A stretch of DNA of 64,000 nucleotides from assembly GCA_015075075.1 (NCBI GenBank), contig JABTVA010000011.1, positions 43,178 through 107,177 of the forward strand, given 5' to 3'. Position 1 is the first letter of the stretch. Each line of letters starts with the position of its first letter. Shown here one piece after another: positions 36,578-44,491 of the stretch. Under the pieces are notes generated by a model. The model was not told where the DNA came from. It did not search any database and saw nothing but the letters and a program-made list of their open reading frames with translations. Source of the stretch: Deltaproteobacteria bacterium. Lineage in GTDB: Bacteria; Desulfobacterota; GWC2-55-46. The translations under genes were made by a program, and so were the position numbers.

Positions 36578-37356
36578 GCGCCCGGATGCTTATAAAGAGA
36601 TTGCTGAAAAGAATTTTTTGGGGGAAACTTTCTGTAGAAAGGTTTCCCCCAGACCCCCTTCAAAGACTTTTAGTTCCTGAGAAAACCCCCGAAATCAGGG
36701 GGTTTTCTCAGGAAGAACTGAAAGTTTTTGGAAAGAGTTTGAGAGAAACTTTTTACAAAAAGGTTCTCTCAATAATTTTTCAGCAGCCTTTTAAGAGGCT
36801 TGCAGCTGACCTGGGCATCCTGGCCCTCTCCCTCTTCCTGTCCTATAATACCTACAAGGAAATAATGAGGGCATTAAGCCCGCTCTCGATGGAATTGAGA
36901 GACGCGCTCAAGGCCTCCTTTCCCGAGGCCCTGCTGATATTCGCCACCTGCTTTCTCCTTTCACGGCCGCTCTTTCGAAAGAAGCGCATGCTCTTCCTTA
37001 TCTACGGCGCGGCAGTGAACGCCTTCTTTTATCTGAAGGGCGGCCCTTATCTCTTCGTCCACAATATCGGGCTGGCCTGGTTTGCCCTGCTTTCATGGGC
37101 TTTCTCCGCTTTTGCGAGGCTTGCCCTACGCACGGACGCGGGAGAAAATTTTCCGGCATGGGCGCGCGAGGCAAGGAGGCTCGCCTCCGACCTGCCGGGC
37201 GTCTTTTTTTTCCTTTTTTTCATATCCATCGCATCCTGCGGCGCGCTGGCCGTACTTCAGCATGGTCCGGCTGCGAAGACCCTGGCAGACGTCTCATATT
37301 TTCTCCTCCTATCAGGGCTCATAACCGAGTTCTTCGGTCCGGGCAGAGGGAGATGA
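36574..37356 (+). CDS. Polytopic membrane protein with a repeat element read in frame near its N-terminus
   Basis: 260 residues; the ATG at 36574 overlaps the preceding TGA. After MSARMLIKRLLKR the frame passes without a stop through the entire family B repeat (36601-36788), adding about 63 residues of unrelated sequence, and then enters the real membrane protein at FQQPFKRLAADLGILALSLF. Four to five hydrophobic helices follow. There is no ATG, GTG or TTG between the repeat and the first helix, so initiation downstream of the insert is unlikely unless a non-canonical start is used. The protein family is unrecognised. It overlaps the next gene by 4 bp. Confidence 0.7.
   Translation: MSARMLIKRLLKRIFWGKLSVERFPPDPLQRLLVPEKTPEIRGFSQEELKVFGKSLRETFYKKVLSIIFQQPFKRLAADLGILALSLFLSYNTYKEIMRALSPLSMELRDALKASFPEALLIFATCFLLSRPLFRKKRMLFLIYGAAVNAFFYLKGGPYLFVHNIGLAWFALLSWAFSAFARLALRTDAGENFPAWAREARRLASDLPGVFFFLFFISIASCGALAVLQHGPAAKTLADVSYFLLLSGLITEFFGPGRGR
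36601..36788 (+). repeat. Family B inverted-repeat element, copy 1 (inside a gene)
   Basis: 188 bp with three nested hairpins: GGGGGAAAC../GTTTCCCCC, CCTGAGAAAACCCCC../GGGGGTTTTCTCAGG and GAGAGAAACTTTTT../AAAAAGGTTCTCTC. It begins TTGCTGAAAAG and ends TTTTTCAGCAGCC. Other copies are at 56661 (opposite orientation) and 63908 (cut by the window end). Confidence 0.93.
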
Positions 37357-39236
37357 ATACTCCTGTGAGCCGCCCGGAGGCGGTCCGCATAGCCGCTCTT
37401 TTCCTTTCCGCGCTATGCATGGCGCTGCTATATACATGGCCGGTAATAACGGATATGTCCGGCTCATTCTACGGGTTCCCCTGGGACTCGCTCGGCTCCA
37501 TCCACAGCTTCTGGTGGTTCAGGTTCGCGCATGAGAACGGCATCCCTTTCCGGGAGCACGCGTTCAGCTCGTATCCCGCCGGGGTCGACCTGTCGGACGC
37601 GCCATTTTTCTACACCTATTACCTCGCGGGCCTCGGGCTGACGCTCCTTACGGACGAGGTGGCCGCGTACAACATCATCAGGATCGCGAGCTTTCCGCTC
37701 CTTGCCGTTACCTCGTATCTCCTCATGAACCACCTGGTCCGCGACTGGCGCGCGAGCATGTTTTCGGCCCTGGCCTTCGCCTTCTCCCCCTTGCATACCG
37801 TCCGCCTCATGTCGCACCAGCCGAACCTCTTCTGGGCGCCCCTGCTCATATATCTCCTCCTCCGGACGCTCAGGGAGGGCGGGTTGAAGCTCCACGCGGC
37901 CTTCGGGTTCGCGCTCGGGCTGGCCCTCGTTGACAGCCCTTACTTCGCCTACTTCTTTGCGCTCCTTTCGCCCGTGCTTATCGCAATGGGCCTGAAATGG
38001 AAACTACCCCGAAGGGCCTCATTGACCCCGGCAGCCGTTAACATTGCCTCCTTCTCCGCCGCCTTTGCCGCCGCCGTCGTTCCGATGGCCCTTCCGGTTT
38101 TAACAAGCCTCGGCAAGGAAGTGGCCGAGATACGGACTATCGACCTGGCGCGCCCGCTTTCAGACCTCTTCGTCTTCTCGGCAAAGCCGCTCGATTACCT
38201 CCTCCCTTCGAGACACAACTTTTTTTTAGGCCAGTTCGTCCCCGACCTCGGGATGGGCGCCCTTAAGGGGCACAGGTATATCGAGCACACGCTGTATCTC
38301 GGCTGGACGCTCCTGGCCCTCGGCCTTTATGCCGTATACAGGGTTACTCGCAAAAATGGCGGGCGTATTCCCGGAAATACCGACAGGAAAAACGTATACG
38401 CCTTTCTCGCGCTGGCCGTTGCGGCAGCGCTCCTCTCGGGCCCGCCGTTTTTGCCCCTCGGCGGATTTAGCGTAGATGCGGTCACGAGAGAGGTCTCGGC
38501 GGAGCACAGGTTGTATCTCCCGCAATACTACCTCTTTCACCTCTTTCCATTTTTCAGGAGCTATGCCAGGCTCGGCGTGTTCGTAGGGCTCGGGGTCTCC
38601 GTACTCGCGGCCTTCGGTATGAAGGAACTGCTTGCCCGTACCAATTCCGCGAAAAAAAGGGCGGCCCTTCTCGGGTTTCTGGGCATGGTCCTCGCCGTCG
38701 AATTCGCGGAATTCCCGGGGTTCAGGATAACCAATGTCGATGTACCCGGCTGTTACGGCTTTCTCGCCGGGCAAGAAGGCGACTTCGCCGTAATAGAGTA
38801 CCCGGTAGGCCCGCCCCATGACCCGTATACCTCATACGAGTACCTTTTCCATCAAAGAGCGCACGGGAAGAGGCTCGTAAACGGTAGCACGGGAGATGAT
38901 AAAAAATTAAAGGACTTGTCCGATATCTCAGACCCGCGGACGCTTGACGCGCTGGCCGGGATGGGGGTGAATTATATCCTTCTCCACAGGCACAAGTACG
39001 AGAGGGGCAGCGAATACGCGGCAATGGACTGGATAACAGGGCTGCCGAGGGAGAAGCTCTTTCCAAAGGGCTATAACGACGGCAGGCCGCCCGACCTCTC
39101 GAAGGTGCGGGACCGGCTGAGGGAGGTCGCAGATTTCGGCCCGACGGTAGTGTATGAAATCAGGGAGGGCCCGTTCGAATCCGGGACGGACGGGATGAAG
39201 CCTTCAGTTCACATTTCTCGTATTGAAGAACCCTGA
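37353..39236 (+). CDS. Large GT-C/YfhO-like membrane protein
   Basis: 627 residues from the ATG at 37353 (ATGA overlap with the previous gene); upstream in-frame codons belong to the preceding gene. The first helix is AALFLSALCMALLYTWPVIT, then a periplasmic loop SFYGFPWDSLGSIHSFWWFR characteristic of dolichyl-phosphate-sugar-using GT-C-like proteins. About ten transmembrane segments, then a soluble C-terminal region with MGVNYILLHRHKYERGSEYA. Likely transfers or modifies lipid-linked sugars; the activity is inferred. Confidence 0.75.
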   Translation: MNTPVSRPEAVRIAALFLSALCMALLYTWPVITDMSGSFYGFPWDSLGSIHSFWWFRFAHENGIPFREHAFSSYPAGVDLSDAPFFYTYYLAGLGLTLLTDEVAAYNIIRIASFPLLAVTSYLLMNHLVRDWRASMFSALAFAFSPLHTVRLMSHQPNLFWAPLLIYLLLRTLREGGLKLHAAFGFALGLALVDSPYFAYFFALLSPVLIAMGLKWKLPRRASLTPAAVNIASFSAAFAAAVVPMALPVLTSLGKEVAEIRTIDLARPLSDLFVFSAKPLDYLLPSRHNFFLGQFVPDLGMGALKGHRYIEHTLYLGWTLLALGLYAVYRVTRKNGGRIPGNTDRKNVYAFLALAVAAALLSGPPFLPLGGFSVDAVTREVSAEHRLYLPQYYLFHLFPFFRSYARLGVFVGLGVSVLAAFGMKELLARTNSAKKRAALLGFLGMVLAVEFAEFPGFRITNVDVPGCYGFLAGQEGDFAVIEYPVGPPHDPYTSYEYLFHQRAHGKRLVNGSTGDDKKLKDLSDISDPRTLDALAGMGVNYILLHRHKYERGSEYAAMDWITGLPREKLFPKGYNDGRPPDLSKVRDRLREVADFGPTVVYEIREGPFESGTDGMKPSVHISRIEEP

Positions 39237-39611
39237 GTATTGCTTGTCTGTCTCGAGGATATGGTCCACGAGCCAGTTCTTGAGAAAGGTCATGGTCTCG
39301 ATGCCTACTCCGAGCCCGCCCTCCTGGTGCTTTTGGGCGAATTGGGCGACCTTCCCGGTAAACCATTCATGCTCTTTCCTGTGCTGCTGCAGTCCTGCGT
39401 AGCCGAGCGAGGTCATGAGCTTCTCCTCTTCCGAGAAGTGGTATCTGGTATAGGCGATAAGCTCCTTCAAAATGCCGCCTATCACCTCGGCGGACTTGCG
39501 TTTCGCCATTGCGTCGTCCAATGCGCCCAGGAGGTCCACCAGCCTCTTATGATGCGAATCAAAAGCCCCGACCCTGACACTGAACTCCTCTTTCCATTCA
39601 AAAAGCGCCAT
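39204..39611 (-). CDS. Bacteriohemerythrin
   Basis: 135 residues. FDSHHKRLVDLLGALDDAM, YHFSEEEKLMTSLGYAGLQQ and HRKEHEWF followed by LVDHILETDKQYSGFF supply the His/Glu/Asp ligands of the di-iron O2 site (H..HxxxE..HxxxH..HxxxxD). GGAGGG precedes the ATG. It overlaps the 3' end of the convergent membrane protein gene by 33 bp. Role: oxygen binding or sensing, often in chemotaxis. A sigma-28-like motif lies upstream. Confidence 0.95.
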   Translation of the reverse strand: MALFEWKEEFSVRVGAFDSHHKRLVDLLGALDDAMAKRKSAEVIGGILKELIAYTRYHFSEEEKLMTSLGYAGLQQHRKEHEWFTGKVAQFAQKHQEGGLGVGIETMTFLKNWLVDHILETDKQYSGFFNTRNVN

Positions 39612-39664
39612 TATCCCTCCGGGAATTGATCTCAGCGGAACCGATATTTTGTGGTTTAAGACCC

Positions 39665-39692
39665 TTATCGGATGCCGCTGCCCGGTCCTTTA
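39665..39692 (-). promoter_or_regulatory. Sigma-28-like promoter motif of bacteriohemerythrin 1
   Basis: On the minus strand TAAA (39692-39689) is followed after 16 nt by TCCGATAA (39672-39665), 54 bp upstream of the ATG. The consensus for flagellar sigma-28 is TAAA-N15-GCCGATAA. The same arrangement, with the same spacing, precedes the second bacteriohemerythrin gene. Confidence 0.55.
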
Positions 39693-39857
39693 ACAGCTTG
39701 CTGAAAGACTCCGTTTTTATCCAGGCTCCCGAAAAGCTCCGTATGCAAGGCCCCCGTTGGAACAGGGGAACTGGGAATGAGGCGTACTTTCCGTGTACGC
39801 CGGAGTGTCAAGCGACGTAGTCTTCGACGCGGATGGACTTTTTCAGCAGCCTGTTAA
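39692..39857. repeat. Family C inverted-repeat element, copy 2
   Basis: About 166 bp, opening AACAGCTTGCTGAAAGACTC and closing TTTTTCAGCAGCCTGTTAA. Shares ATGCAAGG, GAATGAGGCGTACTTTCCGT and GACGTAGTC with the copy at 25016. It reaches the -35-like element of the hemerythrin promoter on one side and precedes the TTTACA/TATAAT promoter on the other. Confidence 0.85.
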
Positions 39858-39889
39858 TCGGTTGCTGACGGCGCGGATGGGAAAGGCCC

Positions 39890-39918
39890 TTTACACGAAA
39901 TAAAGCCGCGTGTATAAT
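39890..39918 (+). promoter_or_regulatory. Strong sigma-70 promoter (TTTACA-N17-TATAAT)
   Basis: TTTACA at 39890-39895, 17-nt spacer, perfect TATAAT at 39913-39918. It points toward the family A repeat at 40013 and the 29-codon gene at 40167, implying a leader of about 240 nt or a small non-coding RNA. Confidence 0.8.
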
Positions 39919-40012
39919 GGCCTGGCGGCGGGCGCCAGGCACGCTTTAAGTCGTTCGGGAAGCCCGGGCCGGGCAGTTTTAACGGCACCGCCGAATATTC
40001 ATGGGCAACCTC

Positions 40013-40145
40013 TAAAAATCAGAGATTTTTCCCGCTTTTCCCGGAAGGCCGGGAATAAAAAGCGGAGCATATATGACAATATGTGAGCATTTTTATTCCC
40101 GTAACTACGCAGAGTCCGGGGAAAAGATCAATTTTTAAGTTGCCT
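40013..40145. repeat. Family A inverted-repeat element, copy 5
   Basis: 133 bp, left end GGGCAACCTCTAAAAATCAG, right end AATTTTTAAGTTGCCT. Lies wholly within the predicted leader between the strong promoter at 39890 and the small gene at 40167, ending 21 bp before its ATG, so it would be transcribed as a long hairpin. Confidence 0.92.
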
Positions 40146-40166
40146 ACAATCAAAAGGGAGCGCAGC

Positions 40167-40256
40167 ATGAAAAACCAGAAAGGTTTCGTCGAAATCCTGA
40201 TCCTCTTTGCGGTAGGCGTTGCGGCGATGGCCGCGTATTCCTTCTATCTCAATTAA
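40167..40256 (+). CDS. 29-residue single-span membrane peptide
   Basis: ATG 40167 to TAA 40256; AGGGAGCG ribosome site 6-13 nt upstream. The peptide has a short basic start MKNQKGF, one hydrophobic helix VEILILFAVGVAAMAAY, and a short tail SFYLN. The KGF-x-E pattern faintly resembles a prepilin N-terminus, but the Glu is too early and there is no pilin body. Function unknown. Support comes from the promoter, ribosome site and clean hydrophobic helix. Confidence 0.6.
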   Translation: MKNQKGFVEILILFAVGVAAMAAYSFYLN

Positions 40257-40272
40257 GATGGCGGCTGCGGGT

Positions 40273-40701
40273 TCAGGCCAGGGCAGCCTGTTTTTCCGGG
40301 CTGCCGCCTGAGGTATTCAGGCCATTCAGGCCCTCAATGCCTCCAGGTGCGCAATCTACCCACTCCACGCCTCTTGCGACCGCCTTTATGGCCGTCTGCA
40401 GCACGAGCCCGCCAGACCCCTTTTTTATTATTCCGCAGACCGGCGGGCCGGGAAGGTGCTGGGCCGGATTTTTTCCTTCTCCGTAGACCAGGAGTATCCT
40501 GCCCGGAAAGCCCGAGCCGATAATGCCCGGCAGGGTTGCCGGGTCTGCCACAACGATATCCGGCCTGGCCCTGAGGGCTGCCTGAGCCGGGTCTTCGCCA
40601 ACCGGAGCCAAAATCGTTTCTATCCCCCCGGCGCAGTCCAGGAGGTCCGTTAATTCCCCGGAATACGGCCCGTCTCCAAGCGACACCATGACGCGTATCA
40701 T
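40273..40701 (-). CDS. Degenerate receiver-domain protein without output domain
   Basis: 142 residues. RPDIVVADPATLPGI holds a candidate phosphoacceptor Asp, and CGIIKKGSGGLVLQTAIKAV followed by ARGVEWVD matches the end of NarL/LuxR-type receiver domains. The acidic Asp pair expected near the N-terminus is replaced by SLGDGPYS, and the helix-turn-helix is absent; the protein ends shortly after. It may be a truncated regulator or a non-phosphorylated receiver-like protein. Lies 60 bp downstream of the sigma factor gene on the same strand. Confidence 0.65.
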   Translation of the reverse strand: MIRVMVSLGDGPYSGELTDLLDCAGGIETILAPVGEDPAQAALRARPDIVVADPATLPGIIGSGFPGRILLVYGEGKNPAQHLPGPPVCGIIKKGSGGLVLQTAIKAVARGVEWVDCAPGGIEGLNGLNTSGGSPEKQAALA

Positions 40702-40761
40702 TGCCGCTCCTTTCCTGGCGCTCCTGGCGCTCGTGACCAGCCGTATTCAGTCTGCTCTTCC

Positions 40762-41751
40762 CTAAAGCAGGTCGGACGGACATCCCGCGTGGTCGGTAGC
40801 TATCGCCCTCAGCTTCATGAGCGCTTTCTCTTCTATCTGCCTTACGCGCTCCCTGGTGACCCCGAACCTCCGGCCTATGACCTCGAGCGTTTTTGGTGCG
40901 TAGTCGCCTATGCCGAACCTGAGGCTTATTATCTTTTGCTCGTTCTCGTCCAGGAGGCTCAGCCAGCTCGCCACCCTTTCGGCCCTCCTCGACTCCTCTA
41001 TGAACTCGACCGGGGCCGGGGCTGCCTCGTCCTCCATGCTGTCGAGGACGTTGCAGTCCGATTCGTCCTGGCACTGGGACTCGAGCGATACCGTCCTTTT
41101 CTTTATCACCTCGAGCCTTTTCACGTACCGCCCGGAAAGGCCCGTCTTTTCCGACAGCTCGGAGGCGCTCGGGTCCCTGTTAGAGAGGACCCTGAACTCC
41201 CTCGCCGCCCTCTCCACCTTCGAGATGTCGGTCACGATGTGTATGGGGAGCCGTATCATGCTGCCCTTGTTGGCGAGCGCCCTCTCTATCGTCTGCTTTA
41301 TCCAGTAGGTCGCGTAGGTCGAGAACCTGCATCCTATCGAGGCCTTGAAGCGCTCGGCAGCCTTTATGAGGCCTATGTTCCCCTCGTCTATGAGATCCTG
41401 TAGCTGAAGCCCCCTGTTGACGTATCTCTTGGCTATGTTTACGACAAGCCGGAGGTTTGACTCTATCATCTTCCTCCTGGCCTCCGCATCCCCCCTGGCG
41501 ATCCTCCGGGCAAGCTCCCTCTCCTCCTCGGCGGAGAGGAGCTTGAACCTCTTTATCTCCCTGAAATAGATGTTTATGGAATCTGCCGGCGCGTATGCCG
41601 CCCCGTTCCCCTCGCCCTCAGCCGCGGCCGCGCCCGCCGCTCTGGACGGCTCTTCCTTAAAAGGCATGGGCCATGACGGGCCCGTTTCGTTGTAGAAGGC
41701 CTTGCCCGCCCCGTTCCCCGACTTCCTCGTCCTTGCTTCCTGTCTCAGCAT
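40762..41751 (-). CDS. RpoD/RpoS-family (group 2-like) sigma factor
   Basis: 329 residues. Region 1.2 YFREIKRFKLLSAEEEREL (about 48-66); regions 2.1-2.4 NLRLVVNIAKRYVNRGLQLQ and DLIDEGNIGLIKAAERF and FSTYATYWIKQTIERALANK; region 4.2 LEVIGRRFGVTRERVRQIEE. Shorter than housekeeping RpoD and lacking its large non-conserved region, so an RpoS-like alternative factor is likely. Its start overlaps the REC-PilZ regulator stop by 7 bp, suggesting co-expression with signalling genes. Confidence 0.92.
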   Translation of the reverse strand: MLRQEARTRKSGNGAGKAFYNETGPSWPMPFKEEPSRAAGAAAAEGEGNGAAYAPADSINIYFREIKRFKLLSAEEERELARRIARGDAEARRKMIESNLRLVVNIAKRYVNRGLQLQDLIDEGNIGLIKAAERFKASIGCRFSTYATYWIKQTIERALANKGSMIRLPIHIVTDISKVERAAREFRVLSNRDPSASELSEKTGLSGRYVKRLEVIKKRTVSLESQCQDESDCNVLDSMEDEAAPAPVEFIEESRRAERVASWLSLLDENEQKIISLRFGIGDYAPKTLEVIGRRFGVTRERVRQIEEKALMKLRAIATDHAGCPSDLL

Positions 41752-42440
41752 CTCAATCCTCCTTCATGGCTGTACTGCCCTTCCAAAATCAGTTCCACTA
41801 TCGCCGAATCAGGCAGCGGCATCGTAAAGAGCAGCCCGGATGAAGACCCGCCCTTGCCGCCGTTACCGGACCAGACCACCTCCGCCTGCTTGACGAGGTT
41901 CAGGCAGAAGCCCGCAAGGGCCAGCCCGATGGTCGAGCCGGGTTCGAGCATCTCCCCCGGGTACCTTATCCGCATCCCGCTCCTGGATATGTCCTCCGAA
42001 AGCGCCTCCATATCGAGGCCGTGCGCCGAAACCGATACGGCGCGTCCGTACATCGTCTGCCTCGCCTCAGTCCTGCCGCTTACACGCGCGCTGGTCATGA
42101 CGCGCTCGACCGAGGCAAGGAGGTCCTTCACCCTGAAAGGCTTCACTATGAAATGGGCGTTGGCCGCGCTCGCCGCTTCCAGCCCCTTCCTGTCGCCCCC
42201 GGTCATGAATAGAAACCTCTGCCTCAAGTCTTTGTTCAGGCCGACCGCCCTGCCGTAAAATCCCATGCCGTGCAAGCCCGGCATGTCCATGTCCGTGAGC
42301 ACGAGGTCCCAGCCTTCTCGAACGAGCCCGAGAGCCGCTTCCCCGCTCGGGGCCCGTCTCACCTCGAAACCGGCGGACTCGAGGATCTCCGAGCAGACCT
42401 CCAGCATCGTCTCTTCATCGTCGACTACGAGCGCCTTCAA
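41745..42440 (-). CDS. REC-PilZ response regulator
   Basis: 231 residues. The receiver domain KALVVDDEETMLEVCSEILE has the acidic pair, and DLVLTDMDMPGLHGMGF the phosphoacceptor Asp; VKPF carries the conserved Lys. The second half (DISRSGMRIRYPGEMLEPGS; SSSGLLFTMPL) resembles a PilZ domain, although the RxxxR c-di-GMP motif is not clear. Overlaps the sigma factor gene start, so phosphorelay and sigma factor are translationally coupled. Confidence 0.82.
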   Translation of the reverse strand: MKALVVDDEETMLEVCSEILESAGFEVRRAPSGEAALGLVREGWDLVLTDMDMPGLHGMGFYGRAVGLNKDLRQRFLFMTGGDRKGLEAASAANAHFIVKPFRVKDLLASVERVMTSARVSGRTEARQTMYGRAVSVSAHGLDMEALSEDISRSGMRIRYPGEMLEPGSTIGLALAGFCLNLVKQAEVVWSGNGGKGGSSSGLLFTMPLPDSAIVELILEGQYSHEGGLRC

Positions 42441-42656
42441 GGGAGCCTCCGCTTAAATCCAGTTTGGTGGGTTGCCGGAACAGGTGCGTTCCGCACTGAA
42501 TTAAATAGCAACAAGCGTGCCAGAGAAAAAGAATCAGGAATTGAAAGATATTCAGGCAGGTCTTCTTTTTGGAAATGAAAATGGCAGGGAATTTACCAGT
42601 GGGGTCGATAAATTATTTACCAGCATGGTAAATTTTTTATCGGCAAGACATGAGCC
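42441..42656. other. AT-rich spacer with an inverted repeat
   Basis: 216 bp without a gene, noticeably AT-rich. ATTTACC-AGCAT-GGTAAAT at about 42614-42632 forms a stem bounded by T/A-rich flanks and lies downstream of the NtrC-type gene; it may terminate that operon weakly. ATTTACCAG also recurs at 42591. Confidence 0.4.
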
Positions 42657-44048
42657 CTACTCCTTGTTAAGCCCGTACTTTTTTGCCTTTTCCCGGAGCG
42701 TGAACCTCGAAATGCCGAGGGTCCTTGACGCATGGGTGATGTTCCAACCGGTCCTCTGGAGGACGGTCATGATGTGGGCCTTTTCGAGCTCTTCGAGGGT
42801 CATCTCGCTTGAGTAGCCTTTTACAAGCGGCTGGTTTTCCGCGTGGTGCGGGGCCGGGGCGCTGATATTAAGGTGCTCGGGGCCTATGTCATCCGGCCCT
42901 GCCAGTATGAGGGCCCTTTCGACCACGTTCTTAAGCTCCCTTACGTTCCCGGGCCAGTCATAACCGAGAAGCAGGTCTATAGCGCCCTCTTTAAGCCCTT
43001 TTTGCCTTGAACCGGCGCCGTTCTCTTTCAGGAAGTGCCTTACTATGGGCAGAATGTCCTCTTTACGCTCCCTGAGCGGAGGAAGGCTCACGACCATCAC
43101 GTTCAGCCTGTAGAAGAGGTCCTCCCTGAACCGCTTCTCCCTGACCATGTTCCCGAGGTCCAGGTTCGTGGCGGCTATTACGCGGACGTCCACCCTCTGG
43201 TCCTGGACCCCGCCGAGTTTCCTGAAGGTCCTGTTCTCAAGCACCTGAAGGAGCTTGGGCTGAAGCCTGAGGTCCATGTCCCCTATTTCGTCAAGGAAGA
43301 TGGTGCCCCCGTCGGCCAGCTCGAAGAGGCCTTTTTTGGCCTGGCGCGCGTCCGTGAAGGCCCCCTTCTCGTAGCCGAACATCTCGGCCTCCATGAGGGT
43401 ATCCGGTATGGCGCTGCAGTTGAGCTTGATGAAGGGCCCTTCCCGGCGGCTGCTCGAGTAGTGTATGGCGTTCGCCACGAGCTCCTTCCCTGTGCCCGTC
43501 TCGCCGGTAATGAGTACCGACGTGCTGGAGGTCTTGGCTATGGTGGCAATGAGGGACTTGAACTCCGCGAGGGTCGCGCTCTCGCCTATCATCTCGGGAC
43601 AGAGGCCCCGCTCTTGAGCGCCCGCCCTCTTTCCGCTCTTTACGGCCCTCTCCGAAAGGCTCCTCTCGACGGCGTAAATAATGGAACGGGCCATGTTCCC
43701 GGGCTCGACCTGGCCCTTTACAAGGTAGTCCTGCGCCCCCTCCCTCACGGCCCTGACCGCGAGGTTCTCGTCCGAAAGGCCGGTAAGGAGCACTATCGGG
43801 AGGGCAGGATAAGCGCCCTGGAGCGCAAGGAAGGTAGAGAGCCCAGAGGAGTCCGGCAGGTTCAAGTCCATGAGCGCAACGTCCGGCTGCCGTTCGGAGA
43901 GCCTTTCCTTGGCTTCCGCGAGGTTTACGGCCCGGGTGAGGACGAACCTCTCCCCGGAGCCCGAGTCCGCGAGCATCTCCTTAAGGAGGCGCGCGTCCGG
44001 GTCGCTGTCCTCTATGAGCAGTATCTCTATTTTCTGCATCTCCCTCAC
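42657..44048 (-). CDS. NtrC-family sigma-54-dependent response regulator
   Basis: 463 residues. The receiver (EILLIEDSDPDARLLKEMLA; DVALMDLNLPDSSGLSTFLA) is followed by an AAA+ domain with Walker A GETGTGKELVANAIHYSS (about 183-200), the sigma-54 contact loop GYEKGAFTDARQAKKG, and Walker B GGTIFLDEIGDM. The C-terminal Fis-type helix-turn-helix ends NITHASRTLGISRFTLREKA. Activates sigma-54 promoters on phosphorylation. The start overlaps the small receiver gene by 4 bp; cognate kinase likely 44484-46412. Confidence 0.95.
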   Translation of the reverse strand: MREMQKIEILLIEDSDPDARLLKEMLADSGSGERFVLTRAVNLAEAKERLSERQPDVALMDLNLPDSSGLSTFLALQGAYPALPIVLLTGLSDENLAVRAVREGAQDYLVKGQVEPGNMARSIIYAVERSLSERAVKSGKRAGAQERGLCPEMIGESATLAEFKSLIATIAKTSSTSVLITGETGTGKELVANAIHYSSSRREGPFIKLNCSAIPDTLMEAEMFGYEKGAFTDARQAKKGLFELADGGTIFLDEIGDMDLRLQPKLLQVLENRTFRKLGGVQDQRVDVRVIAATNLDLGNMVREKRFREDLFYRLNVMVVSLPPLRERKEDILPIVRHFLKENGAGSRQKGLKEGAIDLLLGYDWPGNVRELKNVVERALILAGPDDIGPEHLNISAPAPHHAENQPLVKGYSSEMTLEELEKAHIMTVLQRTGWNITHASRTLGISRFTLREKAKKYGLNKE

Positions 44049-44491
44049 CCCGGCGGAAGCTTCACGGTCGAGAACCAGAAGTCCTCGACGGCCTTGGCTA
44101 TCATCATGAACCGGTCCACGTCCGCCGGCTTGGTTATGTATGCGTTCGTATGGAGCCCGTAGGCTGCCATGACGTCCTTTTCATCGGCGGAGGACGTTAG
44201 CACCACGACCGGTATGCGCCTCGTCTCCGGGTCGGCCTTTATCTCGGAGAGGACCTCCATGCCGTTCATCTTCGGGAGGTTCAGGTCAAGGAGGATGAGG
44301 TCCGGCCTCGGCGCGTTACGGTGCCTCCCATTCCTCCTCAGGAACTCGATGGCTTCCTCCCCGTCCGCGGCCAGGTGCATTTTATTGGCCACCTTGGCCT
44401 CCCTGAAGGCCTCTATCGTAAGCCGGACGTCGTAGGGGTTGTCCTCCACCATGAGTATTTCAATCGGCCTTGCAGGGAGGTTCTTATTCAT
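44045..44491 (-). CDS. Single-domain response regulator (Rcp1/CheY-like)
   Basis: 148 residues. EILMVEDNPYDVRLTIEAF has the acidic residues, DLILLDLNLPKMNGMEVLSE the phosphoacceptor, VVVLTSSADEKDV the Thr/Ser, and YITKPADVDRFM the Lys. The 'NPYDVRL' pattern and extra loop place it with Rcp1-like regulators of PAS/phytochrome-type kinases. Overlaps the kinase stop by 8 bp and the NtrC-type gene by 4 bp, giving a tight three-gene phosphorelay. Confidence 0.92.
   Translation of the reverse strand: MNKNLPARPIEILMVEDNPYDVRLTIEAFREAKVANKMHLAADGEEAIEFLRRNGRHRNAPRPDLILLDLNLPKMNGMEVLSEIKADPETRRIPVVVLTSSADEKDVMAAYGLHTNAYITKPADVDRFMMIAKAVEDFWFSTVKLPPG

Noticed and set aside
36601..36788. Family B element as the Rho-independent terminator of the upstream gene
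   Set aside because: At this copy a continuous frame runs through it into a membrane protein and the genes overlap on both sides, so termination here would silence the downstream cluster; at 56661 a terminator role remains possible.
40167..40256. Type IV prepilin
   Set aside because: The Glu is at the wrong distance from the Gly-Phe junction and there is no pilin body after the helix.
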